Origin: Pseudomonas cavernae
Lineage (GTDB): Bacteria > Pseudomonadota > Gammaproteobacteria > Pseudomonadales > Pseudomonadaceae
Direction of reading: 5' to 3'
Length of the DNA stretch: 64,000 nt
Assembly: GCF_003595175.1 (NCBI RefSeq)
Contig: NZ_CP032419.1
Coordinates: forward strand, 3,038,001-3,102,000
Shown: piece by piece, positions 51,904 through 62,424 of the stretch
Numbering within the stretch: the stretch's first letter is position 1
How the letters are laid out: the number at the start of each line of letters is the position of its first letter
Position numbers and translations under genes: made by a program
Notes under the pieces: model-generated
Told to the model about the DNA's origin: nothing
Databases searched by the model: none
The model's input: the letters and a program-made list of their open reading frames with translations, nothing else

Positions 51904-52403
51904 CGCCGCCAAAAACGGTCCGGTTCACGGATGATCGCCAAAACTGCGACTCCTGACCAATTGCAACGACATTCAGGACGTAAGGCCGTCCGAAGGGTTA
52001 CTCGGCGCACAGGTCGCGAACAACCCGGAATATAGCCTTTTAGTTATGACGCGCGGTCACCCTCGGGGATCGCGATAAATGCCAACCCGCTGCAGATTCT
52101 GCGAGCGGCACCCGATTTTCAGTGATGCGTGTAGGGTGGAGATGCACAACCGTCGGACTGCGTAGCACCTGGCTTTATGAAGACGCTCAACGCGTCCGCT
52201 ACCGACGGCTGATTCCTCCTCCTGACTGAGTGCTTCAGCTAGCACAATCAACAGGAGACGTCCGTCGCGACCCCGGCCCCACTGGCCGACGTCGTTTGAC
52301 AGAGGAACGACTGACAACCGTTTCTGACGCACACCTGACACCGACCCTGAAAGTCGTGTGTGCCGAACGCCGTTTCCGGCAGCCCGGAAACCGACGGTAC
52401 TAC
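51904..52403 (+). promoter_or_regulatory. Long 5' leader of rne mRNA
   Basis: There is no convincing gene in the 563 nt between rluC and rne. The inferred 500-nt leader ends in a hairpin GTTTCCGG-CAGC-CCGGAAAC (52372-52391), 12 nt before the ATG. In E. coli a 361-nt rne leader with hairpins mediates feedback by RNase E; a similar role is inferred. No strong ribosome site precedes the ATG. Confidence 0.65.
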
Positions 52404-55358
52404 ATGAAAAGAATGCTCATTAACGCAACTCAGCCCGAAGAGTTGCGTGTTGCCCTGGTAGACGGCCAACGCCTCTACGATCTGGACATCGAATCGGGCG
52501 CCCGCGAGCAGAAAAAGGCCAACATCTACAAAGGCCGCATCACTCGCGTCGAACCCAGCCTCGAAGCCGCCTTCGTCGACTTTGGTTCCGAACGCCACGG
52601 CTTCCTCCCCCTCAAAGAAATTTCTCGCGAATACTTCAAGAAGAGCCCTGAAGGCCGCATCAATATCAAAGACGTGTTGAGCGAAGGCCAGGAAGTCATC
52701 GTTCAGGTTGAGAAAGAAGAGCGCGGCAACAAGGGTGCGGCGCTGACCACCTTTATCAGCCTGGCCGGCCGTTACCTCGTGCTGATGCCGAACAACCCGC
52801 GCGCCGGCGGCATTTCCCGCCGCATCGAAGGCGAAGAACGCAACGAACTGCGCGAAGCGCTGAACGGCCTGGTCGCCCCGGCCGACATGGGCCTGATCGT
52901 GCGTACCGCCGGTCTTGGCCGCTCCAGCGAAGAAATGCAGTGGGACCTCGATTACCTGCTGCAGCTGTGGAGCGCCATCAAAGAAGCCTCGCAGGATCGC
53001 GCCGCGCCCTTCCTGATCTATCAGGAAAGCAACGTGATCATCCGCGCCATCCGCGACTATCTGCGCCAGGACATTGGCGAAGTACTGGTCGACAGCGTCG
53101 AAGCCCAGGAAGAGGCCCTCAGCTTCATCCGCCAGGTGATGCCGCAGTACGCCAGCAAGATCAAGCTGTATGAAGACAGCGTGCCGCTGTTCAATCGCTT
53201 CCAGATCGAAAGCCAGATCGAGACCGCCTTCCAGCGCGAAGTGAAACTGCCGTCCGGCGGCTCCATCGTCATCGATCCGACCGAAGCCCTGGTGTCCATC
53301 GACATCAACTCAGCGCGCGCGACCAAAGGCAGCGACATCGAAGAAACCGCTCTGCAGACCAACCTGGAAGCGGCAGAAGAAATCGCCCGCCAGCTGCGCC
53401 TGCGCGACATCGGCGGTCTAATCGTCATCGACTTCATCGACATGACGCCGGCGAAAAACCAGCGCGCCGTGGAAGAGAAAGTCCGCGAAGCCCTGGAAGC
53501 CGATCGTGCCCGCGTGCAAGTCGGGCGCATCTCGCGCTTCGGCCTGCTGGAAATGTCCCGCCAGCGCCTGCGTCCGTCCCTCGGCGAGACCAGCGGCATC
53601 GTCTGCCCGCGCTGCAACGGCCAAGGCATCATCCGTGACGTCGAATCGCTGTCGCTGGCAATCCTGCGCCTGATCGAAGAAGAGGCGCTGAAAGATCGTA
53701 CCGCCGAAGTTCGCGCCCAGGTACCGATCCCGGTGGCGGCCTTCCTGCTCAACGAGAAGCGCAACTCGATCACCAAGATCGAACTGCGCAGCCGTGCGCG
53801 CATCGTCATCCTACCGAACGATCACCTGGAAACCCCGCACTTTGAAGTCCAGCGTCTGCGCGACGACAGCCCGGAAGCCATCAGTGGCCAATCCAGCTAC
53901 GAAATGACGGCCGCCGAAGTCGAAGAAGCCCAACCGGCTAGCGCCACCCGCACCCTGGTCCGCCAGGAAGCGGCGATCAAGGCCGCGCCGCGCACCACCC
54001 CGGTACAAGCCGCTCCGGTCGCTGAAGAAGTCGCCCAACCGGCTACCCAGCCCAGCCTGTTCAAAGGCCTGGTCAAGTCGCTGGTCAGCCTGTTCGCCGG
54101 CAAGGAAGAACAGCCGCCAGTAGTCGCCGAGAAGCAGCCGGCCGCCGAGCGCCAGCCGCGTAGTGATGAGCGCCGCAGCGGTCGCCAGCAGACCCGCAGC
54201 CGCAGTGGTCGTCGCGACGAAGAACGCAAGCCACGCGAAGAACGCCAGCCGCGTGAAGAGCGCCAACCGCGCGAAGCCCGTGAGCGTGATGACAGCCAGG
54301 CTCGCGAGCCGCAGGAAAATCGCCGCGAGCGGCCGCCACGCGAAGAGCGTAAGCCGCGTGAGGAGCGCAAGCCGCGCGAAGAGCGCGTGCGCGAATTGCG
54401 TGAGCCGCTGGACGGCCAAGGCCAAGCCCAAGCACTTGCCGAGGAGCGCGCCGAGCGCAAACCTCGCGAGGAGCGCCAGCCCCGCCCGCCGCGCGAAGAG
54501 CGTCAACCACGTGCCGCCGAACAGGCCGGCACCGAGGCCGAGGAACTGCCGAACGAAGAGCTGCTAAACGACGAGGAGCAGGATGCCGGCGAAGGCGGTG
54601 ATCGTCCGCGCCGCCGCTCCCGTGGTCAGCGCCGTCGCAGCAATCGCCGCGAGCGCCAACGCGATGCCAACGGCAACCTGATTGAAGGCAGCGAAGAAGC
54701 CGGTGAAGTCGAAGTCGAAGCTGAAGGCGAAACCGTAGCTGCAGCCGCACTGGCTAGCGGTGCCGTGCTGGCCAGCCAACTGCCTAGTGAAGCGAGCAGC
54801 GAGCAACCGGCACAGGCGGAAGAAACCAGCAGCCCCGCAGTCGAAGCTGTAGCAGTGGAAAGCGAAACCTCGATGGTGGCAGCCCCTGAAGCACCGGCGA
54901 TCGAGGTCAGTGCTCCAGTCGTGGTGGACACATCTGCGGTAGAAAGCCCGGTCGAAGCCGCACCGTCTGAGAGCACTCCAGCAGTGATCGCAGCAGAGCC
55001 GGTAGAACCGCTGGCAAGCCCGGTAGAGCAAGCCCCCGAGCCGGCCAGCGAGCCCGTAGCTGTAGCTGTCGTCAGCGAAGCGCCGCCAGCACCCGCCGTA
55101 ACTGCCAGCGGGCGTGCCGCCAACGACCCGCGTGAAGTACGTCGCCGTCAGCGGGAAGCCGAGCGCCTGGCCAAGGAGACCGAGGAGCAGGCCGCCGCAG
55201 CCAGCGAGCCCGAGCCAGTGGCCCAGCCTGCCGAAGCAGGAAGCGACAGCCCGGCTGAGCAAGTAGCCGTTAGCGATGAGGAAAGCCGCGAAGGGGCCGC
55301 GCCAGCCGAGGCCGACGAGCGCAATGAAGCCACGGACGAGTCCAAACCTCTAGTTTAA
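52404..55358 (+). CDS. rne: Ribonuclease E
   Basis: A 984-residue endoribonuclease. The catalytic half carries an S1 domain (about 36-120), DNase-I-like domain with Asp300 ([13 protein letters not shown]) and Asp343 (VIDFIDM), and the zinc-link CPRC at 401-404, all offset by three from E. coli. The C-terminal half is low-complexity: about residues 605-705 are REER-type repeats ([16 protein letters not shown]), then acidic, alanine/proline-rich stretches. Near the end the NDPR motif (Asn907, [16 protein letters not shown]) is known in P. aeruginosa for binding degradosome partners. The degradosome scaffold is thus intact. It begins after a 500-nt leader and ends at a terminator. Confidence 0.97.
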   Translation: MKRMLINATQPEELRVALVDGQRLYDLDIESGAREQKKANIYKGRITRVEPSLEAAFVDFGSERHGFLPLKEISREYFKKSPEGRINIKDVLSEGQEVIVQVEKEERGNKGAALTTFISLAGRYLVLMPNNPRAGGISRRIEGEERNELREALNGLVAPADMGLIVRTAGLGRSSEEMQWDLDYLLQLWSAIKEASQDRAAPFLIYQESNVIIRAIRDYLRQDIGEVLVDSVEAQEEALSFIRQVMPQYASKIKLYEDSVPLFNRFQIESQIETAFQREVKLPSGGSIVIDPTEALVSIDINSARATKGSDIEETALQTNLEAAEEIARQLRLRDIGGLIVIDFIDMTPAKNQRAVEEKVREALEADRARVQVGRISRFGLLEMSRQRLRPSLGETSGIVCPRCNGQGIIRDVESLSLAILRLIEEEALKDRTAEVRAQVPIPVAAFLLNEKRNSITKIELRSRARIVILPNDHLETPHFEVQRLRDDSPEAISGQSSYEMTAAEVEEAQPASATRTLVRQEAAIKAAPRTTPVQAAPVAEEVAQPATQPSLFKGLVKSLVSLFAGKEEQPPVVAEKQPAAERQPRSDERRSGRQQTRSRSGRRDEERKPREERQPREERQPREARERDDSQAREPQENRRERPPREERKPREERKPREERVRELREPLDGQGQAQALAEERAERKPREERQPRPPREERQPRAAEQAGTEAEELPNEELLNDEEQDAGEGGDRPRRRSRGQRRRSNRRERQRDANGNLIEGSEEAGEVEVEAEGETVAAAALASGAVLASQLPSEASSEQPAQAEETSSPAVEAVAVESETSMVAAPEAPAIEVSAPVVVDTSAVESPVEAAPSESTPAVIAAEPVEPLASPVEQAPEPASEPVAVAVVSEAPPAPAVTASGRAANDPREVRRRQREAERLAKETEEQAAAASEPEPVAQPAEAGSDSPAEQVAVSDEESREGAAPAEADERNEATDESKPLV

Positions 55359-55370
55359 GACTCCAATCCG

Positions 55371-55406
55371 CACAAAAAAGGGATGCTCAGGCATCCCTTT
55401 TTTGTT
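55371..55406. terminator. Bidirectional terminator between rne and murB
   Basis: AAAAAAGGGATGC pairs with GCATCCCTTTTTT around a TCAG loop, with runs on both sides. It serves convergent genes. Confidence 0.94.
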
Positions 55407-55465
55407 GGCCGGTATTTCATCGGAACGACTTTGCCGCCGGGTTCAACTCCGCTACGGCCAAGCGA

Positions 55466-56485
55466 CTAAAGAACGTTCGGCTCGATCTCCAGAGCGACGC
55501 CGAAGCGCTCCGCGACATCCGCCTGAATGCGCTGGGCCAATGCCAACAGCTGGCGGCCAGTAGCGCGGCCATAGTTGACCAACACCAGGGCCTGCAAGCG
55601 ATGCACGCCGGCATCGCCTTCGCGAAAGCCCTTCCAGCCCGCCCGCTCGATCAACCAGCCAGCTGCCAGCTTGACCTGGCCGTCAGACTGCGGATAGGCC
55701 ACCAGATCGGCATGCTGCCGGCGCAAGCCCGCAGCCAGCGCGGCGGAAACCAGCGGATTCTTGAAGAAACTGCCGGCATTGCCAAGTTCGGCGGGATCCG
55801 GCAGCTTTTCGCTGCGAACGGCGCAGATCGCCCGGCTAACATCGCTGGCCGTCGGCGCACTGATGCCCTGCTCTGCCAGGCGCTGGCGCACCGGACCGTA
55901 GTCCAGATGCAACGCCGCCGTGCGACTCAGGGCCAGGCGCACCCGGAGGATCAGCCAGCGCCCGGCCTGCCGCTTGAACAGGCTGTCACGGTAGGCGAAC
56001 TCGCACTCCGTCAGGGAAAACTCGCGTAGCGCGCCAGTCTCCCGGTCCAAGGCGGTGAGACCAACGAACACATCCTTCAGCTCGACGCCGTAGGCACCGA
56101 TGTTCTGCATCGGCGCCGCGCCCACTGTGCCTGGGATCAGGCTGAGATTCTCCAGACCGGCCAACCCTTGCTGCAGGGTCCAGAGCACGAAGGGGTGCCA
56201 GGGTTCGCCCGCCTCCGCTTCGACGATCACCCGCTGGCCATCATCGCTGAGAGTGCGCAGCCCGCGGCTGGCCATGCGCAACACCAGAGCCTCGACATCG
56301 CGGGTCAGCAGCAGGTTGCTGCCGCCGCCAATCACCAGCAGCGACAGTTGCTGATGCGTCGCATAGGCCAGCGCCTCGCGCACCTGTTGGTCGTCATGGG
56401 CCTCGGTGAAAAGGCGCGCCTGCGCCTCGACGCCGAAGCTGTTGAGCGCTTTGAGCGAAACGCGCTCATACACCTGCAGACTCAT
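55466..56485 (-). CDS. murB: UDP-N-acetylenolpyruvoylglucosamine reductase
   Basis: A 339-residue type I MurB. FAD-binding segments are VIGGGSNLLLTRDVEAL and SLIPGTVGAAPMQNIGAYGV; the catalytic serine lies in GNAGSFFKNPLVS. It reduces the enolpyruvyl group to make UDP-MurNAc in peptidoglycan synthesis. It overlaps the tyrosine phosphatase gene by 4 nt. Confidence 0.96.
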   Translation of the reverse strand: MSLQVYERVSLKALNSFGVEAQARLFTEAHDDQQVREALAYATHQQLSLLVIGGGSNLLLTRDVEALVLRMASRGLRTLSDDGQRVIVEAEAGEPWHPFVLWTLQQGLAGLENLSLIPGTVGAAPMQNIGAYGVELKDVFVGLTALDRETGALREFSLTECEFAYRDSLFKRQAGRWLILRVRLALSRTAALHLDYGPVRQRLAEQGISAPTASDVSRAICAVRSEKLPDPAELGNAGSFFKNPLVSAALAAGLRRQHADLVAYPQSDGQVKLAAGWLIERAGWKGFREGDAGVHRLQALVLVNYGRATGRQLLALAQRIQADVAERFGVALEIEPNVL

Positions 56486-56946
56486 AAGCGCTGCCGCACT
56501 TCGTCGAGCAAAGCCGCGCTGGCCTGCTCGATCAGCTCCAGCACCTGATCGAAGCCTTCGGCGCCACCGTAATACGGATCGGGCACCTCGCTCACCGCCA
56601 GTTCGTAACGGTGCAGGAACAGGTCCAGTTCGGCCTTGGCAGCAGGCGGACGCATGCGTTCGAGATCACGCAGGTTATTGTGATCCATGGCCAGGATCAG
56701 ATCGAAACGGGAAAAATCCGCCAGTTCGACTTGACGCGCCCGCAGCGTCGAGAGGTCATAGCCACGCTGCTGAGCGGCCAGACGGGTGCGCGCATCGGCC
56801 GGCTTACCGACATGCCAGTCGCCGGTCCCCGCCGAATCCACCTCGACCCGTTCAACCAAGCCGGCTTCGCTCAGTTTGTGACGGAACACGCCTTCGGCGG
56901 TGGGCGATCGGCAGATGTTGCCGAGACAGACGAAGAGAATGCGCAT
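56482..56946 (-). CDS. Low-molecular-weight protein tyrosine phosphatase
   Basis: A 154-residue protein with the CX5R motif in [19 protein letters not shown] (Cys7, Arg13) and the general-acid aspartate in VPDPYYGGAEGFDQV. It removes phosphate from tyrosine in proteins; the target is unknown. Its ATG at 56946 overlaps the kdsB stop by 1 nt (TGATG), and its end overlaps murB by 4 nt. Confidence 0.93.
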   Translation of the reverse strand: MRILFVCLGNICRSPTAEGVFRHKLSEAGLVERVEVDSAGTGDWHVGKPADARTRLAAQQRGYDLSTLRARQVELADFSRFDLILAMDHNNLRDLERMRPPAAKAELDLFLHRYELAVSEVPDPYYGGAEGFDQVLELIEQASAALLDEVRQRL

Positions 56947-57710
56947 CAAGCCCCCAGCAGGCGGCGGACGCGTTCGAGGTCTTCCGCGGTATCGACCCCC
57001 GCCGGCGGCGCCTGCAGGGCATCGGCGACGTGAATGCGCACGCCGTGCCAGAGCGCCCGCAGTTGCTCCAGACATTCGCCATCTTCCAGCCAGCACGGGC
57101 CCCAGGCGACGAAGTTATGGAGAAACTGCGCACGGTAGGCATAGATGCCGATATGCCGGCGATAGGGCACGCCGGCCGGCAACTGCTCGCGGCTGACGGC
57201 GAAGGCATCGCGCGCCCAAGGCAGCGGCGCGCGGCTGAAGGTCAGAGCTAGACCATTACGATCGGTGACGACCTTGACCACATTCGGATTGAACAGCGCG
57301 GCCGCCTCTGCGATCGGCTCGGCCAGGGTGGCGATCGCCGCTTCCGGGTGGGCGGCCAGATTGGCCGCCACCTGATCGATGAGCGCCGGCGGAATCAATG
57401 GTTCGTCACCCTGCACATTGACCACGATGGCATCGCCGGCCAACCCCAGTTGGCCAGCCACTTCGGCCAGGCGATCGGTACCGGAATTATGATCTTCACG
57501 GGTCAACAGCACTTCGGCGCCGAAACCCTGGCAGGCGGCGACGATGCGCGCGTCATCGGTGGCGACCACCACGCGCTGGGCCTGACTCTTACACGCTTGC
57601 TCCCAGACATGCTGGACCATCGGCTTGCCGGCGATGTCCTGCAGCGGCTTGCCGGGCAGGCGGGTGGAGGCGTAACGGGCGGGAATGACGACGGTGAAGG
57701 CCTGGCTCAT
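56946..57710 (-). CDS. kdsB: CMP-KDO synthetase
   Basis: A 254-residue nucleotidyltransferase. [20 protein letters not shown] and [11 protein letters not shown] form the nucleotide site; [23 protein letters not shown] are conserved. It activates KDO for lipopolysaccharide core synthesis. It overlaps the Trm112-like gene by 4 nt and the phosphatase gene by 1 nt. Confidence 0.97.
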   Translation of the reverse strand: MSQAFTVVIPARYASTRLPGKPLQDIAGKPMVQHVWEQACKSQAQRVVVATDDARIVAACQGFGAEVLLTREDHNSGTDRLAEVAGQLGLAGDAIVVNVQGDEPLIPPALIDQVAANLAAHPEAAIATLAEPIAEAAALFNPNVVKVVTDRNGLALTFSRAPLPWARDAFAVSREQLPAGVPYRRHIGIYAYRAQFLHNFVAWGPCWLEDGECLEQLRALWHGVRIHVADALQAPPAGVDTAEDLERVRRLLGA

Positions 57711-57892
57711 TTCTCCAGACGCTCTTCGGCGCTGAGGGTGCGCGCCTCACTTTCCAGCATCACCGGAATGCCGTCGCGGATCGGGAACGCCAGACCGGCG
57801 CCCTTGCTGATCAGCTCGGTCTTGTCCTCGCTGAGCTTGAGCGGGCCTTTGGTAATCGGGCAGGCAAGAATATCGAGCAGTTTCGGGTCCAT
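57707..57892 (-). CDS. ycaR: Trm112-family small protein (YcaR)
   Basis: A 61-residue protein beginning [20 protein letters not shown], with the YcaR/Trm112 fold pattern [18 protein letters not shown]. Only one cysteine is present, so it probably does not hold zinc. Homologues sit between lpxK and kdsB in most gammaproteobacteria. It overlaps kdsB by 4 nt. Function not established. Confidence 0.9.
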   Translation of the reverse strand: MDPKLLDILACPITKGPLKLSEDKTELISKGAGLAFPIRDGIPVMLESEARTLSAEERLEK

Positions 57893-57908
57893 CGGTAATC
57901 CTTTGAGG

Positions 57909-58913
57909 TCAGAGGCGACCTGGCAGCAGGCGGGCCAATTGGGCGTCGAACCAGGTGACGAAAGCGACCGAGGGTGCGGCATCAACCGCCAGATACCACC
58001 AGTCGGCCGCGGCGAAGGTTCGGCATTTCACGGCATCCTTCTCGGTCATCAGCAATGGCAGCGACGGACTGAAAGCCAGTGCCTGCGCGCTGTACTGCGC
58101 ATGGTCGGCGAAGGGATGCGGGATTGGCCGCCAGTTTAGCGCTTCGAGCGTATTGAAGAAACGCTGCGGGTTGCCGATGCCGGCCACCGCATGCAGTTGC
58201 TGACCAGGAGCGAAATAGCTAAGCGGCTGGCGCTGAGCGCTGGCCAGATTGACCAGCGCCGTCGGCCGCAGCTGGAAACCATAACCCAGCGTGACATCGT
58301 CGTCGGCACCGTTGTATAGCAGTGCGTCGACGCTGCGCAGGCGCTCGACCGGCTCGCGCAGCGGTCCGGCCGGCAGGCAGCGGCCGTTGCCCAGGCCGCG
58401 GGCGGCATCGATCAGCACCAGCTCAAGGTCACGGGCCAGACGGTAATGCTGCAGGCCGTCGTCACAGAGGATCAGGTCAAGCGTTTCGGCCGCGAGCAAG
58501 GCACGCACGGCTTGGGAACGGTCGGGATCGATCATCAGCGGCACGCCGGTGCGCTGGACGATCAGCAATGGCTCGTCGCCGGCGATGGCGGCACTCTGGT
58601 CAGCGCCAACTCGCCAGGGCAACTGCGGCGGCGTGGCCCCGTAGCCGCGGCTGACCACGCCGACCCTGAGGCCGCGCTGGCGGCAATGCTCGATCAGCCA
58701 GAGGATCAGTGGCGTCTTGCCGGTGCCGCCAACGGTGATATTGCCGACCACCACCACCGGCGCCGGGGCACGGTAGATAGCGCCCTCGCCGGCGAGGAAA
58801 CGCCGGCGCTTGCGTTGCACCACGCCGCGGTAGAGCCACGCCAGCGGCCGCAGCAGATGCAACGCCGGATGCCCGGCATACCAGGCTGTGAGCAGACGAT
58901 CGGCCAGGGCCAT
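57909..58913 (-). CDS. lpxK: Tetraacyldisaccharide 4'-kinase
   Basis: A 334-residue membrane-anchored kinase with the P-loop [16 protein letters not shown] and the SRGYG motif in GVVSRGYGA. The aspartates in [20 protein letters not shown] are typical. It adds the 4'-phosphate to lipid A in the inner membrane. Its ATG touches the exbD stop (58913), and it is 16 nt upstream of ycaR. Confidence 0.96.
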   Translation of the reverse strand: MALADRLLTAWYAGHPALHLLRPLAWLYRGVVQRKRRRFLAGEGAIYRAPAPVVVVGNITVGGTGKTPLILWLIEHCRQRGLRVGVVSRGYGATPPQLPWRVGADQSAAIAGDEPLLIVQRTGVPLMIDPDRSQAVRALLAAETLDLILCDDGLQHYRLARDLELVLIDAARGLGNGRCLPAGPLREPVERLRSVDALLYNGADDDVTLGYGFQLRPTALVNLASAQRQPLSYFAPGQQLHAVAGIGNPQRFFNTLEALNWRPIPHPFADHAQYSAQALAFSPSLPLLMTEKDAVKCRTFAAADWWYLAVDAAPSVAFVTWFDAQLARLLPGRL

Positions 58914-59353
58914 CAGGGCGCTGCCTGCGCCTCGATGGTGGTGATGCGCAGATGGCTGAAACCGAGCTTGCCGGCCACATCCATGGCGGTGACCACCGCC
59001 TGATGCGGAGTTTTGCCATCGGCGCTGATGGTCAGCGGCAGGCTGCTATCGCCGGCCGATTCTTTCTGCACCGCCGCCATCAGGGTAGTCAGATCGCTTT
59101 TCGCCAGCACCTGGCCATTCAGCGAATAACTGCCATCGGCGCTGATCGCCACTTCCAGTTGCTTCAGCTCGGTGGCTTCGGGCGGTGTGCCGCTCGCGGC
59201 CTCGGGCAGATCGACTTTCAGCTGGGTGGGGCGGCTGAAGGTGGTGGTGACCACGAAGAACAGCAGCAACACGAAGATCACGTCGATCAGCGAGGTTAGG
59301 TTGAGAAACACCTCTTCCCGGGCGACATTGCCCGCTCTGCGGCGGAACTTCAC
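58913..59353 (-). CDS. exbD: ExbD/TolR-family biopolymer transport protein
   Basis: A 146-residue protein with one membrane helix (about 18-38) in [20 protein letters not shown], which carries the aspartate used for proton flow, and a periplasmic domain. With the upstream ExbB-like protein it forms a proton channel. It starts 4 nt before the ExbB stop. In this lipid A gene block it may energise an envelope function, but the TonB or Tol partner is not adjacent. Confidence 0.94.
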   Translation of the reverse strand: MKFRRRAGNVAREEVFLNLTSLIDVIFVLLLFFVVTTTFSRPTQLKVDLPEAASGTPPEATELKQLEVAISADGSYSLNGQVLAKSDLTTLMAAVQKESAGDSSLPLTISADGKTPHQAVVTAMDVAGKLGFSHLRITTIEAQAAP

Positions 59354-59985
59354 GCTTTGGGCACCTCAGCGAAATCGACTTCGCGATTACCCTGCACCAC
59401 TTCCACCAGCTTGATCGCCTCCTGTTCCATGGCCACCACCAGTTCGTCGACTCGGCGCAGCAGGAAGCGGTGGAAGAACACGGCCGGAATCGCCACGATC
59501 AGGCCGGCCGCGGTGGTCACCAGGGCCTTGCCGATCCCGCCGGCGAGCATTGGCGCATTAGCCGTGCCGGTACCCATGAAGCCGGTGAAAATATCGATCA
59601 TGCCGAACACCGTGCCGAGCAGACCGAGCAGCGGCGCCATGGCAGCGATGGTGCCGAGGGCGTTGAGGTAGCGCTCGAGCTCGTGGATGACACGGCTGGC
59701 CGCCTCTTCGATGCACTCTTTCATGATCTCGCGACCATGCTTGGAATTGGCCAGGCCGGCCGCCAGCACTTCACCGAGCGGCGAGGAGGCACGAATTTCC
59801 TTGAGTTTCTGCGCATTCAGCTGCTTGTTCTTGATCAACAACCAGACCTGACCGAGCAATTGCGGCGGCGAAACCCGGTTGGCGCGCAAGGTCCATAGTC
59901 TTTCGACGATGATGCCCATGGCGGCGATAGAACAGAGAATGATCGGCAGCATCATCCAGCCACCCGCTTTTACCAGTTCCCACAC
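59350..59985 (-). CDS. exbB: ExbB/TolQ-family proton channel protein
   Basis: A 211-residue protein with three membrane segments (about residues 10-30, 105-130, 150-175). GTIAAMAPLLGLLGTVFGMI and GIGKALVTTAAGLIVAIPAV are ExbB/TolQ hallmark segments. It forms the pentameric stator for ExbD. It overlaps exbD by 4 nt and begins the exbBD-lpxK-ycaR-kdsB-murB run. Confidence 0.95.
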   Translation of the reverse strand: MWELVKAGGWMMLPIILCSIAAMGIIVERLWTLRANRVSPPQLLGQVWLLIKNKQLNAQKLKEIRASSPLGEVLAAGLANSKHGREIMKECIEEAASRVIHELERYLNALGTIAAMAPLLGLLGTVFGMIDIFTGFMGTGTANAPMLAGGIGKALVTTAAGLIVAIPAVFFHRFLLRRVDELVVAMEQEAIKLVEVVQGNREVDFAEVPKA

Positions 59986-60056
59986 GGCATTGATTCCCCT
60001 TGGAAAAGTCGCGCCACTCTAGCATAGGGAGCGGATGCCGCCGACCGCCGCTGTTC

Positions 60057-62282
60057 TCATTTTTCCCGCCAGAACCGGCCCTGTTCGCGCAAACCGTGAG
60101 CGTCGCGATGGGCGCCTAATTCGATGCGCAGGGCGCCATTTTCCACGGTGTCGTAGGCCCGCACCTGCAGCGCCCGATAGCGCGCCACGACCTGAGGATG
60201 CGGATGACCGAAAGCGTTGTGCGCACCCCGGGAGAACAGCACCGCGCGCGGCTGCACCGCCTTGATAAAGGCCGCCGTCGAAGAGCTGCGACTGCCGTGA
60301 TGTGGCGCCAGCAGCCAATCGGCCCGCACCTCGCGACCGGCATCGAGCAATGCCCGCTCGACGCGCGCATCGATATCGCCGGTCAATAGCAGAGCTTCGC
60401 CATTGGCTTCGACCCGCAACACGCAACTGGCCGGATTGCCCTCCTGCGCTACGGCCGAGCGCCAGGTGGTGAATCGCACCCCATCCCAGCTCCAACTGGC
60501 ACCGTCGACACATGGCTCGGCCCCTAACACGGGTGGCAACGCCGCGGCCTCGCCGCTGAGCACTTGGTCTATTGGTAGTCCGCGCTGCACGGCTGGGGCG
60601 CCGCCGGCATGGTCGCTATCGGCATGGCTGAGCAGCAGCAAATCCAAGCGCCGCACATCCAGCCCGCGCAACGAGGGCAACACCACCCGCTCGCCGATGT
60701 CGAAGTCGCCATAGCGCGGCCCGGCGTCATACAGCAGCGCATGTTCATGGGTGCGCAGCAGCACCGCCAGGCCCTGACCGACATCCAATAACCAGACCTC
60801 CGCACGCCCCGGCGCCGGCGAGTTCGGTGGCGGAAAGAAGCACGGCAGCAGCATGGCCAGCCCCAACGCACGCATGGGGATACCGGTCGGCAGGAGCAGC
60901 AACAACGCCCCGCAGGCACTCAGCAGCCAAGCCCAAAATGGCAATGCCGTGGCCTGCCAGGCCGGAGCCCCGGCGGCGATCATGCCGAGTACACGGAACA
61001 ACAGCTCCAGCAATCCACCCGCCAGCCACAGCACGGCCTCACCCAGCCCGGGCAATGGCAGCAGCACTGTGCCGAGCAAGGCCAGCGGCACCACGGCCAG
61101 ACTGACCCAAGGCTCCGCGATCAGATTGGCCAGCGGTCCGCTGGCGCTGAGCGGCAGCCCAAGGGCTAGCAGCGCCGGCAATAACCCGATGGCCATGGTC
61201 CACTGCACCCGACCCCAACTGTGCCACCAGGACCAGGCACCCAGACGCCCGCTGAACACCAGGGCAAGCACCGCCACGGCGGCGAACGACAACCAAAAAC
61301 CCGGCTGCAAGCTGGCCAGCGGCTCCGCCAGCAGTACGCCATTGAGCGCCAACAGCCAGGGCAGCCATACCCCCAGATGGCGAAAACGCAGGCGCCAGAG
61401 CAACACCATCGCCACCATCAGGCAAGCGCGCCGCACCGGCACCTCGAAGCCGGCGAGCAGGCCATAGCCGAGCGCCGCGGCGAATGCCAGCGCACAGGCC
61501 CAAGGCAGCCAGGGCCAGCGACTTGGCCACAGGCCCAAACGTGCCAGCCCGGCCACCAGGCCATAAACCAGCGCCGCCAGCAACGCCACATGCTGGCCGG
61601 AGATCACCAGTAAATGCACGGTGCCGGTGTCCTGCAGCACGCGCCAGTCGGCGACCGAAAGTCCCGAGCCGTCCCCCAGTACCAGGGCCGCCAGCGCGCC
61701 CTGGCGACCGAAGGCATCGACTGCGAGCAGGCGCTGGCGCAACTCATCGCGCCAGGCCGACGCGCCCTGCGCCGGGCTCAGGCGCTCGCCGCGCTTGACT
61801 GTGCCAACGGCGCCAATGCGCTGCGCCAGCAACCAGGCCTCGTAGTCGAACGACTGCGGATTGACCAGCCCATGGCCCCGCTTGAGCTTGACGGCCAGTT
61901 GCCAGCGCTCGCCGGCCTGCACTGGGGGGCCGTCATACCAGGCCAGGCGTAGACGCTGCGGCAGCTTGGCGCGCCGCGCAACGACCTGTTCGAGCTGAAA
62001 GCGCACTACCCCGGTATCGTGCTCCGGCAGCCCGGTCACCAGACCCTGCAAGATCAGGGTGCGACCATCCAACTCGGGAACCAGGCGATCGCTCAGCGCC
62101 CAGTGCGCCGAAGCGCAGGCCCAGCTGAAGCCGAAGAGAAAGAACGCCAGCGGATAGCTGCGAAACGGCAGCGCCATCAGGCCGACCAGCGGCAGAACCA
62201 GCAGCAACCACACCGGCGGCAACGCCGGGAGAAAACGCAGGGCCAATAGCCCCACGGCGAGCGCCAGCATCCCTGTGCGCAT
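60057..62282 (-). CDS. comEC: ComEC/Rec2 family DNA internalisation-related protein
   Basis: A 741-residue protein: N-terminal DUF4131-like helices, the polytopic competence domain with GDGSGLSVADWRVLQDTGTV and HLLVISGQHVALLA, and a C-terminal metallo-beta-lactamase domain with LLDVGQGLAVLLRTHEHALL, LLLSHADSDHAGGAP and LAPHHGSRSSSTAAFI. ComEC forms the inner-membrane channel for single-stranded DNA uptake. No other competence gene is nearby. It diverges from the DUF2062 gene. Confidence 0.93.
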   Translation of the reverse strand: MRTGMLALAVGLLALRFLPALPPVWLLLVLPLVGLMALPFRSYPLAFFLFGFSWACASAHWALSDRLVPELDGRTLILQGLVTGLPEHDTGVVRFQLEQVVARRAKLPQRLRLAWYDGPPVQAGERWQLAVKLKRGHGLVNPQSFDYEAWLLAQRIGAVGTVKRGERLSPAQGASAWRDELRQRLLAVDAFGRQGALAALVLGDGSGLSVADWRVLQDTGTVHLLVISGQHVALLAALVYGLVAGLARLGLWPSRWPWLPWACALAFAAALGYGLLAGFEVPVRRACLMVAMVLLWRLRFRHLGVWLPWLLALNGVLLAEPLASLQPGFWLSFAAVAVLALVFSGRLGAWSWWHSWGRVQWTMAIGLLPALLALGLPLSASGPLANLIAEPWVSLAVVPLALLGTVLLPLPGLGEAVLWLAGGLLELLFRVLGMIAAGAPAWQATALPFWAWLLSACGALLLLLPTGIPMRALGLAMLLPCFFPPPNSPAPGRAEVWLLDVGQGLAVLLRTHEHALLYDAGPRYGDFDIGERVVLPSLRGLDVRRLDLLLLSHADSDHAGGAPAVQRGLPIDQVLSGEAAALPPVLGAEPCVDGASWSWDGVRFTTWRSAVAQEGNPASCVLRVEANGEALLLTGDIDARVERALLDAGREVRADWLLAPHHGSRSSSTAAFIKAVQPRAVLFSRGAHNAFGHPHPQVVARYRALQVRAYDTVENGALRIELGAHRDAHGLREQGRFWREK

Positions 62283-62424
62283 ACGAGCGAGCTCCAGAAA
62301 ACCTCGTCCATGAGTCTGCAGCGAACATAGGTACGGTCACTAAATCGCTGTCACAATCTGCGAAAGTGGCGTCCCTGCAATTCCGTGCATAATACCCCGG
62401 CATCACGTCCTGCCCGAGAAGCTT

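Noticed and set aside
54216-54520. Repetitive DNA within rne that might look like a CRISPR-like array
   Set aside because: The units are in frame, encode REER peptide repeats, and vary in spacing with no unique spacers; it is protein-coding low complexity.
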